DNA from: Odontesthes bonariensis
Taxonomy: Eukaryota > Chordata > Actinopteri > Atheriniformes > Atherinopsidae
Length of the DNA stretch: 64,000 bases
NCBI RefSeq assembly: GCF_027942865.1
Contig: NC_134509.1
Span: forward strand, 27,784,197 to 27,848,196
Direction: 5' to 3'
Shown in pieces: positions 36,711 to 50,322 of this stretch (the first letter of the stretch is position 1; the number at the start of each line of letters is the position of its first letter). Below the pieces are notes generated by a model that was not told the origin of the DNA, did no database searches, and saw nothing but the letters and a program-made list of their open reading frames with translations. Both the position numbers and the translations under genes were made by a program.

Positions 36711-38180
36711 TCTTAGAGATAGCCTTAGTTATTCATATTCTGTTATAACAATACAGCGACAACTTGAATCTTTTATTGATAATAAAATTCCCAAAATCTT
36801 TGCAATTTTACATTGAGGAATGTAATTTTTGAACTCTTTAACGATTTGCCTACACTGCATATTACTCAGTTTTGAACTCTTCCCTAACTGTGCCTCTGAG
36901 CGACTCTGCACACTCTTTTTACGCCTCGTGTTGACGTGCTGACCTGTGCTAATTCATCAAATTATTTGTGAGACTTTCTTTATTTTTCTTAATAACAGAA
37001 CTTTTCTAGATTTTTCGGAGCCCATTTAGCAACTTTGCTGGCAATTTAAAAGCATAATGGTGTCAGAATCTGAAATGTTGTTTCTGCACTATGGTTTGAC
37101 ATAAACATAACTCTCCTTGTTTGTACATTTTAGACTAGTTTAGTTATTGTCCCAAGTTTTTGTTTTGTAGGAAAAATTATTTTAGATTTAAAAAAAAAAA
37201 ACTCATGATGCAGATGCCAATCACACAATTTGCTGAAAAGATGACTAGATGCACCTCCTTTGTTTCCATTTCTAATTTCATAATTGTGCTTACTATAAAA
37301 AATAGCGTAGAAAACGTTAAGGGATGTGATGTGCAACTATTACTGACCCATTTTCGGGTGTACTATGTATGGTAGAGAAGCCTGGCATATCACTGTTTAT
37401 AGCATATGTTGTTTGTCCTCTGTTTGACATGTTGCCAAAAGTAAAAGTGGTTTGTGGTCCTTTTTGCGTGTCATATGGGTGATAATCACAGCAAGCAGCA
37501 ATCAAACTTGTGAAGGAATTTTCATCTAAAATACTTATTCACAAGGGAGTGGAAGTGGCCAAGCTCTTATCTGAGACCCCTCAATCATCAAGTTAAACAT
37601 AGACAAGCATAGAAAAACCGGAAGTCCAAGTCTACCTTCAAAATGAAGTTGTTTGACATCATTTTACATTAGTTTGCCAAATTTTGTTGGCTGGTTTTGA
37701 GTTAAAGTGCATAATGTTGAACGTTTTTTTCTGCCTGTAATGCAGTTAATAATTAGTTGACTACTGGTTAACTAGAGTTTTTAGCTAAACTCTTTACAGC
37801 AAAGAGACTTGTTAAACAACCTGAAAACAAACAAACAAACAAAAAAACTTTGTAAGAACTTGCATCATATATCTTTTTAAAGTTATAGTGGGCTATCTTA
37901 CAAGTTATACATTTACTTTGATTACCTGACCTTATCAAACTGATCTAACAATGAAGCATTAGCAATAGGCTACTGCTGAGAGTGCCTGAATATTTTTTTT
38001 ACATTTTTCTGTTGAACTATAACTATATAATCATAATTCAACACTGAAGGTGCCCTTTAATAGACATGTAAATTAGCCTCCCAGCTAACTTCTCCTGGTA
38101 GCATTACTCCCTTGATATTGATATTGATTTCTCCACATGATAGACAAATCAATAGGAACTTTATTGAGCAGGTTTTACTG
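36711..38180. other. srl-adcy9 intergenic region, third part
   Basis: AT-rich non-coding DNA with no recognisable gene. Short low-complexity runs occur, such as (AAAC)n near 37828-37844. Confidence 0.5.
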
Positions 38181-38189
38181 CTTTACTCT

Positions 38190-40421
38190 TACAAATAAAT
38201 GTAGCCTTTTAGAAGATCCTGCGTAGAGCGGAAGTAGCTTTTGTCTGCGCGAAGGTTGCTTAACAGATTCAACACCCTGTACCAGCTGTACAACAGCTGG
38301 CTAAGGATTTCCGACCCAGTCACAACGAAGATGGTGGCAGTGTCAAGAGTAGAGATACAACGTTCGCCCGGGTGAGACCGAAAGAACAAGCGCTAAACTC
38401 CAGCTGCATATGCGTCAGTTCAGCCACCAACTCCGCTAGAGAGCTCTGAATCAAGGGGGAGAAGGGTGACAACCAGCGACGGACGGAAGAGGACGCACCA
38501 CAGCCGGAGCGCACAGTGTTGTGTTTGTTGGACACATGCATGCCAGCGAAAACTAGTGCTATCCAGAACCTAAGGAATTGGTTGAGATAAGGAGATAAGG
38601 AGCGTTTTTTGACAATCCAACCGAGGAGATCCGAGGGGTTCCGAGCGCTGCTCTGGGGATTTTTTCCCCCTTCTTTGCTCTAAGGGAATGCGAGGGGAGG
38701 AAATCCAGCCTCAGCTCCAAATAAGCAGAGACTCTTAACTGGGTCTCTTCTCCAAACGCAGGAAATACGGCCTGGGAAAAAAAAAAAAAAGTTTGGGAGC
38801 TTTTGGAAACGAGAGGGGGCCTATCGCTGACGCTTTGCATGCGTTTTAGGCTGCGACTTGATTCTTTTACCATAACATTCTAATATTAAGCGGTCAATGT
38901 ATGTGACATAATAAGTTAAAGGAACGCATTCAGATTTTACACGCTGTTGGTGGTGTTATTTGCAAGAGTTTTGATCATCACTATTTATAGACCAGCCTGC
39001 TCCGAACGAGGCTGTTCCTCATAGCTGTGTGTTTTGCCAACTGCGCGCAACAAGTTGCAGACACTCCCAGCAGAGGTAAACCTACGCTAATTTGGGACAG
39101 TGGATGGAATTTTCTGCTCTTGTCTTTTCGGATCACGCGTCTCTGAATAGCGCACACCCCTCCCCGAGTCCCCCTTTGGAAAGCAGAGGGGGGAATAAAC
39201 GGTGGAGATCCGGAGAGGGAGTTCAGGAAAGGACGGGGCTGTATCGGTGGGAACAGGCCTGCCTGTCAGGCCTTCTGTGATCTGGGTCCTGAGCTGGACA
39301 AGGCTCCAAAATAACTCGGTCACGAATCTTTTGCAAAGGCCCGCCGGGATATAGTTGGAAGGAGAATGCATGGGAATAAGAAATGGAAATCCCTCACGCT
39401 CTGAGCCACGCATGAGAATGGATGTAGTGGGAGGTAAAGCCCATTTAATTACAGATCACCCACTTTCATTAGTCAACTGAATTAAACAGGTTCTCCCCAT
39501 TTCAGACTGCCATTTGTTTTTGTATAAAACATTTGCAGTGTGAAAAGATAACTAAACCAGATTAACTTAAAATGAAACGAATTAATAATCGACACGTTTT
39601 TATTTTAGCACTGTTATAACGACAAGATTTGGCGGCTGTTTTAAGAGGGTTAAATATGGATGATTTATCGCGCATGTTGTGGAGATAAAAGGGACAGTGT
39701 AACTTTTGTAGACAACTGTTGACAGCTTAAATCGTATCTGCACATACCATGAAACCTTGGGCTTGAACTCTTTTTTTTTTCCACACAAGCAACAAGCATT
39801 GAGGAATGAGGGAAGAAATGGGCATTTTTCCTGACGTTATCTAACTTTATTATGTCAGCAGTATCAAGACATTGCGCACATCCAGAGGAGATCATTTCCA
39901 GTCGTGTAACGTCAGGGCTGACTTGATGAAGAAAACCGTTGCATCACTAGCCAGTCCTTTCCGAGAAGGATGTTCAATTCAGGAGGCAGAAAGAGTGATG
40001 ACAGTGTTTTTACCGCAGCTGGAGAGATGCCGGGCTCCTACCCAGAGCCTCTTTGGAGAGGGATGCATGTAATGTGAGTACTGACGCAAACCAAGGGTTG
40101 GATAATGGTGTGCTCAAGAAACTGGAACGGTGCGTCTTATGTGAGTGAGTGTGCAGGCTGCTGTGCGGGTAGCCAATACGTCTGTGCCGTGCTCACCATT
40201 CATGCACAGTGATTATTCCAAAAAAAAAAAAAAACCTTTTGCCCTCCCTCCCTCTCTGTCTACCTATTTTGTCACTCCATCACCTCCTCCCATCTGTCCT
40301 CGCCAGGCGTGCACACACGTCGCTCGTGCACCGACTCTAATTGCCTGAGCGCCTTCAGAGGAGATTATTAATATTTAACACCTCTGTCGCACACCCTCGT
40401 TTCCGCGTCGCACCAGTCAAC
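38190..40421 (+). promoter_or_regulatory. Probable adcy9 promoter and 5' UTR region
   Basis: CpG dinucleotides are clearly more frequent at about 38210-39420 than in the flanking intergenic DNA, for example around 38340-38530 and 38610-38700. This fits a CpG-rich promoter upstream of adcy9. No TATA box or single start site could be chosen. Non-coding upstream exons may exist here. The reading frame of the coding exon stays open back to about 40341, but no ATG precedes 40422 in that frame. Confidence 0.45.
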
Positions 40422-42309
40422 ATGGCCACGCTACAGCACCACCGGCAGCTTCTTATGCACGGCACGGAGGTGAGCTGCGACTCCGGAGGGGATGGCGCCG
40501 TGACCGTGCGGATTACCAACAACTCGCCCCACATGCATCAACATGGGCGTCTCAGGGTTGCCAACAGTGGAGCAAGAGGAGCTGGAGGCTGTGGGGCTGC
40601 CAGTAAAGTAAACCCCAACCTCCACAAGTACAGCATCTCCTCTACCTGCAGCTCAGCAGACTCCAGACCGGCTGTAACCTCCACCTCCAGGGTGAAAAGG
40701 ATACTACCGCCTCTATTTGAACGCTCTGCTGCTCAATGCTGGGACCCCAAGTTTGACTCTCCCATCCTGGAGGAGGCATGCCAAGAGAGGTGCTTTCCCC
40801 AAAAACAGCGGCGGTTCCGCTATGTCCTGTTCTACTTGGCAGTGGCATCTGGACTCTGGGGGGTGTACTTTGGGATCAATAGTGACCGCTGCTACCCCAT
40901 GACCTTTCTAGCCCCCACTGCCTCCTTTTTGGCCTTATTAGTGCTCCTGTTTTTGTTCACCTTCACCCAGCCATACACGTGGTTGTACAACCAAACCACC
41001 TTGCTCCTGATAGCAGTTACCTTTGCCATCACTTTAGCTCCACAGATACAAACTGCTGGCTATACTGAGTTGGAGCGGGCAAGTGGTGGCAATGCCTCAC
41101 ACCTTTCCCAGAACAAAGTGGCTCCACCTCCAATTCCGTGCATCTCACCTGTTGGCACCTTTTCATTGTGCATAGAGGTTCTTTTGTTGTTATACAGTGT
41201 CCTCCATGTCCGTCTGTATGCCTCCGTGATGCTGGGTCTTCTGTATTCTATATTATTTGAGGCATTAGGATGGCTACCATTGCTCCAGAGAAGTTCTGAC
41301 AATACTGGACAGGTGTCGGGGTTAGTGGGCTCTGACTGGGAAGAAGACACACTCCGCTGGCTGGGCCCGGCCAAAGGGCTGCTCCACTTATGCGCCCATG
41401 TCATTGGCATCCACCTGTTCATCATGTCAGAAGTACGTACCCGTAGCACATTTCTCAAAGTGGGCCAGGCTATCATGCATGGCAAAGAGTTGGAGGTGGA
41501 GAAGGCCTTGAAGGAGCGTATGATCCACTCAGTCATGCCGAGACGAGTTGCAGACGAGCTGATGAAGCAGGGGGATGACGAGGGTGGTGGCGAGAATTCC
41601 GGCAAGCGATATTCCTCTGGCGCCTGCTCTGCCTCAGCCGTTGCAGTGGGAGGTGGAGGAGGCTGCGGAGCTTCCCAAGCCCCAAGTGTTATAAGCTCTA
41701 AGAATAACTCTCACAACAATCATAAACGCAAAAAGACCTCGATCCCCAGAGGGCAGATAATATTTAGGCCCTTTAACATGAAGCGCATGGAGTCTGTTAG
41801 CATCCTCTTCGCTGACATTGTGGGTTTCACCAAAATGTCTGCTAATAAGTCAGCTCCAGCTTTGGTGGGCCTTCTTAATGACCTGTTTGGACGTTTTGAC
41901 AGACTCTGCGAACTAACCGGTTGTGAGAAAATCAGCACTCTGGGAGATTGCTACTACTGTGTAGCAGGCTGCCCCGAGCCCAGACCGGAACACGCCTACT
42001 GCTGTGTGGACATGGGTTTGGGCATGATCCAGGCCATCGAGCAGTTCTGTCAGGAAACGTGTGAGACTGTGAACATGCGTGTTGGTGTCCACACAGGCAC
42101 CGTCCTGTGTGGGATCCTGGGAATGAAGCGCTTCAAATTTGACGTATGGTCAAATGATGTCAATCTGGCGAACTTGATGGAGCAGCTGGGTGTGGCTGGC
42201 AAGGTTCATCTGTCAGAAGCTACAGCCTGTTTCCTGGATGACCGTTACCGGATTGAGGATGGGCAGGTGGCAGAGAGAGCCGGGCAAAGTGTGATGGAGA
42301 AACTGAAGG
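40422..42309 (+). CDS. adcy9: Adenylyl cyclase 9, first coding exon (629 residues, gene continues)
   Basis: Plasma-membrane enzyme that converts ATP to cAMP. The start MATLQHHRQLLMHGTEVSCDS resembles mammalian ADCY9 and has a strong Kozak context (A at -3, G at +4). In order: a Ser/Gly/His-rich cytosolic N-terminus, then WDPKFDSPILEEACQERCFP, then six membrane segments between about residues 134 and 337. The conserved cytosolic helix follows (STFLKVGQAIMHGKELEVEK, then MIHSVMPRRVADELM). A Gly/Ser/Asn-rich linker at about 385-438 precedes the C1a catalytic half. C1a has the metal-binding aspartates at residue 465 (FADIVGF) and 509 (LGDCYYC), VGVHTGTVLCGILG and DVWSNDVNLANLMEQLG. The exon ends at the donor after KLKG (GTAAGA at 42310), phase 1. 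The second membrane cassette and C2 half are outside the window. The intronless 5' half matches the large first coding exon I recall for ADCY9. Confidence 0.95.
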
Positions 42310-43644
42310 GTAAGAGGCTGTTTAACTCTGATTTCCTTATGAGTGCCATGCATGAAATTACGTTGTGTTACAGAAAGTCAAGATGGGCATGAGATGTGGA
42401 ACTCTGGTCTTGAACCAGGTGACACTGATTAATGATTACTTGAAAAGATAGATGCTTTAACCAATAAGCCTATCTTTAGAGTTTATTGAGCCTGTGATAA
42501 GATATTGAAAGTTGGACTTCCAGCATAGGTGAGAAATGTATGATACCATGAGGAGGAGGGCATTACATTTCAAAAGAGTCACACATTTAGTTGGTAAATG
42601 TTCCCTCTAAAAGTGTGTACTTTAGCACATGGTCATCACGTCTGACTGGGGTCAACTTCATGTTTAGACAGTGCTGAAAAATGTTATCTGACCAGCTTGA
42701 CCTGTTAAAATGTTGTAGCAGTCGCAGTAGAAATCAGACTATATGACTAAGAGATTAGAGCACCAAGAAGAGGGACATACTTTGATTTATATCAGTTGGA
42801 TATCTTTCAACATTTCCTAACAGTTTAGTTGACAATAGAACATTTAGTACACACACACAAACACACACCCACAAGAACATGTATCACCCTAGTTATGGTT
42901 ACTGTTGTGCTAGATAGTGGTTCTGTAGAGATGTATAGTTTATAAATGTGATATTTTGGAGCAGAGCTCTACAGATGTGTTTTGAATGGTGCTTGAGATA
43001 AGAACCTTAAATCTCCAAATACAACATACGAATTCTAAATCCTCGTCACAGACAAATGTCAGCTACGTGCATGATAAGAATATTACCAGATACTAGCAGC
43101 TCAAGGATGACAAGATAAGTGTACACTTCTGAGAGAAGGCTTAGATGTGCGACTGTGACTGATGCAGAAAGCTGGTACAGTATATTTCATGAGGTTGTTT
43201 ACATGAAGACAGACAAGGTCAGTTCGGCAGCACAAATGAGCCCTATCTTGAATCTGTTTTAGCAGTTTTTGGCTCATATTACTGTTGACTGTTTGTGGCT
43301 CGTTGTTGCGGTTGGGCAGCATGAGCTGAGACTGCAGTTGATAAGAAGAGAACTGACTGGATTTACTGTTCTGAGGCAGGTTATTCTGCTGGGTTGAAAA
43401 GGTGCTCATCATATTGTGCCCACAACCTGTAGGAAAAGTATTGGGAAAGTACAGAGACCAGACAGGTGGAATGAAGTGTGAAAAGATATTCCGCTTCACT
43501 TGTGTGCAACTTGTCAAGCATTTAAAGGCTATTGAGTCCATTTACAGAGATTGATGGGTCATGATATACAACTTTTGAAACAATATAGAAGAAATGGTTT
43601 ACTTTTCATTTGTTCACAATCTTTTGGCAACTAGATAACCTGAG

Positions 43645-43900
43645 AAAAAAAAAGGGTTCCAGGTTCAACTCCCAGCTGGGGCCTTTCTGTGTGGAGTTTG
43701 CATGTTCTCTCCGTGTATGCGTGGGTTCTCTCCGGGTACTCCGGCTTCCTCCCACAGTCCAAAAACATGCATGTTAGGTTAAATGGTGGTAATTTGTCCT
43801 TAGGAGTGAGTGTGAGCGTGTGCGTAGTTGTTTGTCTCTTTTGTCTCTGTGTGGCCCTGTGATGGACTGGCGACCTGTCCAGGGTGTACCCCGCCTCTTT
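43645..43900 (+). mobile_element. Teleost dispersed repeat with pol III B box (SINE-like)
   Basis: A B-box match GGTTCAACTCC at 43662-43672 starts the recognisable part. The body is a phrase found many times in fish genomes: TGGAGTTTGCATGTTCTC, CCGGCTTCCTCCCACAGTCC, AAAACATGCATGTTAGGTTAA and GATGGACTGGCGACCTGTCC, ending near CCCCGCCTCT. The usual 3' end is missing. It is recognised from memory of teleost genomes; the class (SINE or non-autonomous DNA element) is not certain. Confidence 0.65.
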
Positions 43901-46900
43901 TCTGACAGAAACTTTATGCATTTACACGGCTACAACCTCTTCAATACCAAGATTATCCGTCTCTTTACTACTGTGTATCAGAAGTGGGGACTCTACATGT
44001 AAGTGGGGAGTACATACAAAGTGTTATTTCAAATGGTATTTTGACATAATAAATCATGACTAATGACTCATAATCACAAATACCTGAGCTTGTAACTGTA
44101 GGTATGCATACATACACGTTACTAATCTCTCCAGCAGGGAGTTCCTCGTGGGCTGTCTAATATTAGGTCGCTTGTGAAAAGAGACTGTCTGTTCTATTGG
44201 CACCCCTTATATCAGAGTGTATTCACACTTGGCTCTAAACGGTGCCATCACTCTATTTCCAGACTGGTGAACAGTGAGAGAGAGATATTGACAAGGAGCT
44301 TTTGTTGAGGGGGAGAAAAGAGGGGATTGAATGGCATTTAGTTTCACACCGAAACAGAGAGCAACTGTTTCCTTTTAAAGGTGGGGAAAAGGGTTAACCC
44401 TCTTTTTAAGACAAAGTGACAGTTTCACTAAAAGAGAAATCAACGTGTAGTTGAATTTATTGTGTATTTACAACCTTTCTTGGAATGCTAGTCTTTGTCC
44501 CACTGCCTCTGGCCCTCTGTCCTGTGTCCCCACCCTTTCATGTTCCTTATTTTTTTCTTTTCTTTTCTTCACTCTCGCTGTGTTATCACAGTCATTGCCT
44601 AAGTTTCCTACCTGTCACCCAGGGTTGTACTCGTGGTCTGTTGTGTAACACTCCCTCAGTGCTGTATGTCTGTCTTTAGTCAGAGCTTTGCTATATATCC
44701 CCCAGCAGGCTGAATGAGTCACCTCAGATGGCATGCTCTGAGACATTCTCCTCTTTGTCCCTTAGTACCCATCACTGTGCTCTCCTTTTAGCATCAAAAA
44801 CTGAGCCAACTAAGCAGTGTTTGACCATGAATTAGATCCTTAGGCCGTCAGTAGCTGTTTAAGAAATGCACTGTACAGTATGGCTTGTGTATTGTGACGG
44901 CTCATGTCGCAGCTCAACTCTATTGAGACTATATTACAGTGGGTTTTATATAATTTTCATTTTAATGATTCCGATATCATTGATAAAACTTTTCAAGTTC
45001 TAATATTGATCATGCTGTGAGTAATTTGGTTAAAAAATGAAAGATAAAGCATGAAAGGATTTGAGAGTTTTAACAAAGGAAACTGTAAATGTCACATCTG
45101 TTAAAGCTGAAGCATACCATGCTGTCTTCCCACACGTCCCACCCTGTTAGATTAGTCTGCGTTCAAATGCCGACTCTATGTCTTGATTATTTTCAACACA
45201 CTTTCATATCATTATTTGACCTGCTTCTACTCCCTTGAAAATCTCGATCTGAAACTGAAAATGATACAGCACTATTATAATAGAGCTATAACTTCAGCAG
45301 ATATTTTTGCAGTGATACAGACAAGGCATTGCTGTAGTGCAGAAACAGGTTTAAACAGACCCGAGACAAGCAATCCATCCTTGTTAAAGTGATATGCTTA
45401 AGTGCTTAAAAGTCATCTTTCTACAACTTAAAATATTAAGCAATAGAAGCAATATAAAATATGTAATTTATGCATGTCAGGGCACTATACACTTAAGTTT
45501 AGACTCAGGCTGACGACACTGCGACTTAGCTACTGGCAACTGAGCTCAGCTAAACTAGCTCAACTCCTCTGTAACTTTTTAGCAGCTCTGGGACATTTTC
45601 TTGTCATTTGCTCTCATCTGGCGATAGAGAATGGGTTGGACTTGGCTGTCTGACTTCTGCTATCCACTGATAAAGATGAGGATGCTGACTCACCGATGAA
45701 GTCCGTGGGATTCATTTGGGAATGTGAAGTAGAAGTTCTTCAGGTCGATTACTGTTATATAGCATTGGAAGACAGGAAAACATGGAAAACATGATGCTTT
45801 GTTTTACAGCTGTAAAACACAGCACATTTCTTTTATTGCTGCCTTTTCATTAAATTTAGCACAGGTTCTTTGAGACAAATTGACTTGACAGCCATGAGAG
45901 GAGAGCAGAATGCTAACATGCTGTTACAAGAACAGCAAAATAATTTCAGAGTTGAGTGGCTGGAAAATGAATATGTAACATTCAACATTTGAAATACCAG
46001 TAGGTTGGACAAACACTAGGTTGAAGCCAACTAAAACTTGACGTATTTGTAATTGAAAAAATATTTAGTATTCATTTTGATATTCAAATACCTGTTTTAT
46101 GTTTACCTGATCGAATTAACTAAATGTGGGTGATTAGTACTTTGATACCAACCAGTCAGGTGCTAGTAGCTAGTAGCTAGTTTCTCAGTGTCTTTCCTGA
46201 CAAAACTTCAAATATTTTCTCAGCACTAAGCTTCTACATAGTTAAAATGAAGATTATTTTAAGAATAACTAGCTTGAAGTTTGAACTTGAACTGTGCATA
46301 CACCTTAAGGGGACTCAACGGTATACTTAACTGACGCTTACCTCAAAGATAGAAAGGTGAAATGAATATGAAAAGCTCTCATGGGGAAAAAAACTCAAAA
46401 GGCTAAAACAAGTATAGGAGCACAGAAAGCAAGATATCACAACAAATCCACGCTAAATATGACCGATTCATATGTTAGGTTTGAGTTTTGATAAAGACGA
46501 CCAAAAAATGACAGATAAACAAACCAAAATGGCAAAATATATCCTCTCTGGTCTGAGCTGGCAAAGCGTGCTACTAACGAGCTTCTCAGATATGATATGA
46601 TATCCCCGATACTCCCAGATCACAGTAATTCATAAGTAGAGCTCTCCCCATTTTTCTTTTGTGGGTGTCCACCATGGTCGTTTTTATTTCTTTCATTGAG
46701 ATAAGATATCTAACTTCTGGTTACCATTTCTTCTTTACTGCCACCCTCTGGCTACACTTACGCAGCTTCATTTATTCACTTTAAGCCGGTCAATTTTCAA
46801 AAGGCTGCTTCAGATTTGTTTTTCTAGTCAAGGGGATCCCGGCTGTAGTCATGGCAGATTTTATAGACATTTCTACTGCCAACCATATACATTTGTCAAC

Positions 46901-48884
46901 AGTTGATTTTTGAAAATAAGAAGATATTTTACCAACGTCTGCAATTTTGATTTGACTTATATTATTTACACACAAGACAGCCAGGACAGCTGCAGGTAAT
47001 CATGCCTGTAGGGGGTTGTTGAGAAATCATTTGTAAATTTTTGTATATTTGTATATATTGAGCATATCAGGACTTGCACCAGGGTTAATTTTGGGTCTGT
47101 TTTACACTGTTTCCAGGTTTCATTTAGTCAGTAATTGTTAGATTTTACACACAGATTTTATTTCATTTTTCTCTCACATCCTCAGGATTCCTCCTTCGCC
47201 TCGCATTCAAATTGCCGTTGTGTAACTGCTTCCTCTCAGTCGCTCTGCGCGTCTGCTCGTGTCTCATCTGTCCTTTCTAATTCAGTCTTGCCATGTCTCT
47301 TTTAGCTTCTAGCACACAAATACTCGCACATTTCACTGCAGGTGGTGAGGACTGCAGTTTTCTGCTTTGGGTTCTTGTTAGGCTGGTCTTTGCATCCCCA
47401 CTTTATCTGTTCCTGTGGTGGCATTTTTAGGTTTTCCTGTTTGACTGTTGCTGCTTTAGGTAAATAGGTTGTTAGTTAGCCTGTGTGTGCATTAGTGTGT
47501 TTCAGTGATATTTCTGCTGGACTCAGGGTTGGTGCTGGTCTTGAACTCTTCTCGTGGTATAATAGCAAAGCAATGGCTCCTCTTTAGTTTCGGTTTGTGC
47601 CATCTGAAGGTAACTTTCACTCGTGGAGGTAAAATGTGCGTTTGCACATGAATACATGCAAGAGCTTGCACCTTTTTCATTTTGCTATTCTTCTCCGCTT
47701 TCTTTGTTACTAAGGACTGAGCTCAATAAATATCTTTCTTTAGGTAATGGATTGATAAAACAACCAATAAGCAGACAATAAAAATTTCATAAATTGAACG
47801 ATTTGGATAGTTTTCTTTTCCCCTTTAATGCCTCTTTGCTAGAATGTTCAAATGAGTCATTTTCAAATTTGCACCTTGGCAGCACTGTTGGAGAAATAGT
47901 ATTTCATGTTTACTCTCTGTAGCCAGAGGTTTTTCTTTTTTTTTCAGGAGATTGAATTTCAATCCAAAAAATGTGAAGACGAAGAGTTGATCATTAAAAC
48001 AGAGACAGATAGCAGTAAGCTTGCCCTCGCTGTTGCATTATAATCGTCTCTCTTCCTCAGATCCTCACCTTTCAGTGACAGCTGCAGCGCTGCGCTGGCT
48101 TGTCAAACAGAATGTCTATTTGTGTGTGTGTGAGTGTGTGTTTTACAATAAAGATAAGGCATCCTTGAAATATAACAAAGCGACTGATCAAAGTCTTTTG
48201 TCTTAAATACACTGACACACACGTGGGCTGTACACACAGAAATTTATCACCAGCAGGTAACTATAGAGGCTAATTTAGGCATTTTATTGTTGTCTCGTGC
48301 GATGTACTCTGTGTGAATGTCTTATTCTTTTTAAATCTTTTTCTTTTCTGACCTTTTTTTCAACATTCTTCGTCTGCAATGCCATACACACTACCTGAAA
48401 TATGTTTTTTTTTGCTTACAATATGCCTCTGTGTTCCTGTACACCTGCACTTCATGTGTTTTCACTTGACAGAGATTCTTTGTATAAGATTGAGAGGCCC
48501 CATTTGGCCCCAGGCCTGAGACCCAGTGTGTTTTTGTTTCTCCCCTGGTACTCATGCGTTACCTCTCAGCAATACTGTCGTTACACAGTTCAGTTTTCTA
48601 CTGTAATCACTTGACCGGGTTGTCTTGGAGGCACATTTGTGTGTCTCTCTCTGCATGTGACTGTCTTTACATACAGGATATTTTAGATTTTTTTTCTTTT
48701 ATAAATTAAGACCATATGTTTCAGAGTAGTAATCAGGGCCCAGGAGGACAAGAGATCATTAAATCCTGATCAAAATGGGCTTTGTGTATTTTGATGGTGG
48801 TAACTTACTGGTAAAAACTATAAATACTTGATTGTGTGGAAATTCTCTCTTAATCCCTTATTTAAAGGCAGCAATAGTTGTTTC

Positions 48885-49125
48885 CCCAAGATTATTGCTG
48901 ATGTCTTTCCTCCTTGGCATTTTTAAAACTCTTGATTCCTATAGAAGCTCTAAGGGTGTACTTTTTAGTTTTTCAAACACTGCTTCTGCATTTTGGCTAT
49001 ATATTAAGTTCTTGTTAAACAAATATTGACACATGTAATGTGCCTCGTGTTGTTTTTCATCTGAGGTTGTATTTACCTAATCTTAAGACCTGGTGAGGAC
49101 CAGGTGATTATTTTTCTTGTATGTA
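48885..49125 (-). mobile_element. Tc1-like terminal-region fragment
   Basis: Shares with the 32.4-32.6 kb copy the phrases GATGTCTTTCCTCCTTGGCAT and TTGTATTTA(C/T)CTAAT(C/T)TTAAGACCTGGTG, with a diverged stretch between. It is therefore a fragment of the long non-coding leader of the same Tc1-like family, in the same (-) orientation. No transposase coding sequence is retained. Confidence 0.65.
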
Positions 49126-49135
49126 TCTATGTACA

Positions 49136-49142
<7 letters not shown>

Positions 49143-49173
<31 letters not shown>
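49143..49173. repeat. (TA)n microsatellite
   Basis: A TA dinucleotide run next to the Tc1-like fragment. TA is the Tc1 target, so the neighbourhood may not be chance, but nothing proves it. Confidence 0.8.
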
Positions 49174-49177
<4 letters not shown>

Positions 49178-49734
49178 GTATATAGTCAATAACTGATGCA
49201 CCAAATCAAGACTATACCACAAAGTTCACAATCAGGATTTAATTTTCAAATCAGAGGAGTTGCACCCTTCTGACCTTCTGGTCAGAAGGCATCATGCATC
49301 TTATACTTACAGTCATGACTGCCTTTGCAGTTTCATCTGTACATCACGATGAGCTATTTTTTCCATTGTGCAAACAATATCAGCCGTAGAAAGTCAGTAA
49401 CCACCAGTCAGTAGCTCTGATAGCAGGACTACCAGATAGTCAAGTTTCCTCTAGTAGACATTCAGTTGCTCTTTTTTTTCTTCTGTATATCTCACACTCT
49501 TTCCTAATAGACTCAGAGTAACATCGTCTGCATCTCTCTCAGAAATGCTAATTCACTTTCTTTCCCAGACAGCCACCTAATAAACTGTTGTTTTGATTCA
49601 CACATCCCACATGCTTCACTGGAGGCTTGTCATTTCTGTTGCTGAAGAATGTCATGAGTCAAGTTTGTTTGCATGTGTGTTCACTGTTGATAAGCGTGCC
49701 ATGCCCTGTCCTTGCCTGATTGTACATGTTTAGC

Positions 49735-49870
49735 ATACACACCCTCACATGTTTGTACTTCTATCTTTGTGAGGACATTCATTGAAATAACCTTTATTAT
49801 GATACAATATGAACCCAGTTTTAACCCAGACTATAAAACAAAGTCTTAGCCATCCAATGCTGGTTTGAAA
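49735..49870. repeat. Old teleost dispersed repeat (weak)
   Basis: Contains ACATGTTTGTACTTCTATCT and TTGTGAGGACATTCATTGA, a phrase I recall as repeated in many fish genomes. No ends or coding content are visible. Confidence 0.4.
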
Positions 49871-50264
49871 GTGTGTCAGAGAGTAGCAGCCCAACCCTAT
49901 TCCAAAATGTCTCTATGCCGAACACACACACTCGCCCACACAGTGTTAATCTTTGAATGGTCTTTCTCTGAAAGTTTTCTGCCCTTGTAATGCGTCTTGC
50001 TATTTTTAGAAGGAGTTCATGCGTTAATTCACTGAATTCCAAACATATAATTTACCTGCTCATATTGCATGGATGTTTGTATAGGAGCTGTCTGTCATTT
50101 AAGGAACCTTTACATAACACAGTTGTGACACATGACTTTGCCTCGACATGTATGCGTTTGCCTGTATTTACTTATATTCTGCCACTTAGATACATTAACA
50201 TTGACTTAGCACTCGATGTATAGACCTGGGTTTCTAACTGCACTGAAGCTTGATTGTTGTTTTC

Positions 50265-50322
50265 ACACGTGTAAGTCGCTTTGTATAAAAGCCTCTGCTA
50301 AATGACTAAATATGAATTTTTG
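50265..50322 (+). repeat. Fish repeat tail (weak)
   Basis: TGTAAGTCGCTTTGTATAAA followed by AGCCTCTGCTAAATGACTAAAT is a tail motif seen at the end of many teleost non-autonomous elements. Only the tail can be recognised. Confidence 0.5.

Noticed and set aside
40341..40421. N-terminal extension of the adcy9 exon
   Set aside because: The frame is open but begins at TTG and has no ATG before 40422. The ATG at 40422 has a strong Kozak context and matches the family's N-terminus.
42310..42392. Read-through of the adcy9 exon to a stop at 42392
   Set aside because: A good donor (GTAAGA) at 42310 follows the conserved KLKG, and the residues after it do not resemble adenylyl cyclase 9. A short read-through isoform cannot be excluded but has no support.
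43101..43541. 146-codon open frame on the - strand in adcy9 intron 1
   Set aside because: No recognisable domain, no supporting exon structure and composition like the surrounding intron. This length can occur by chance in 64 kb read in six frames.
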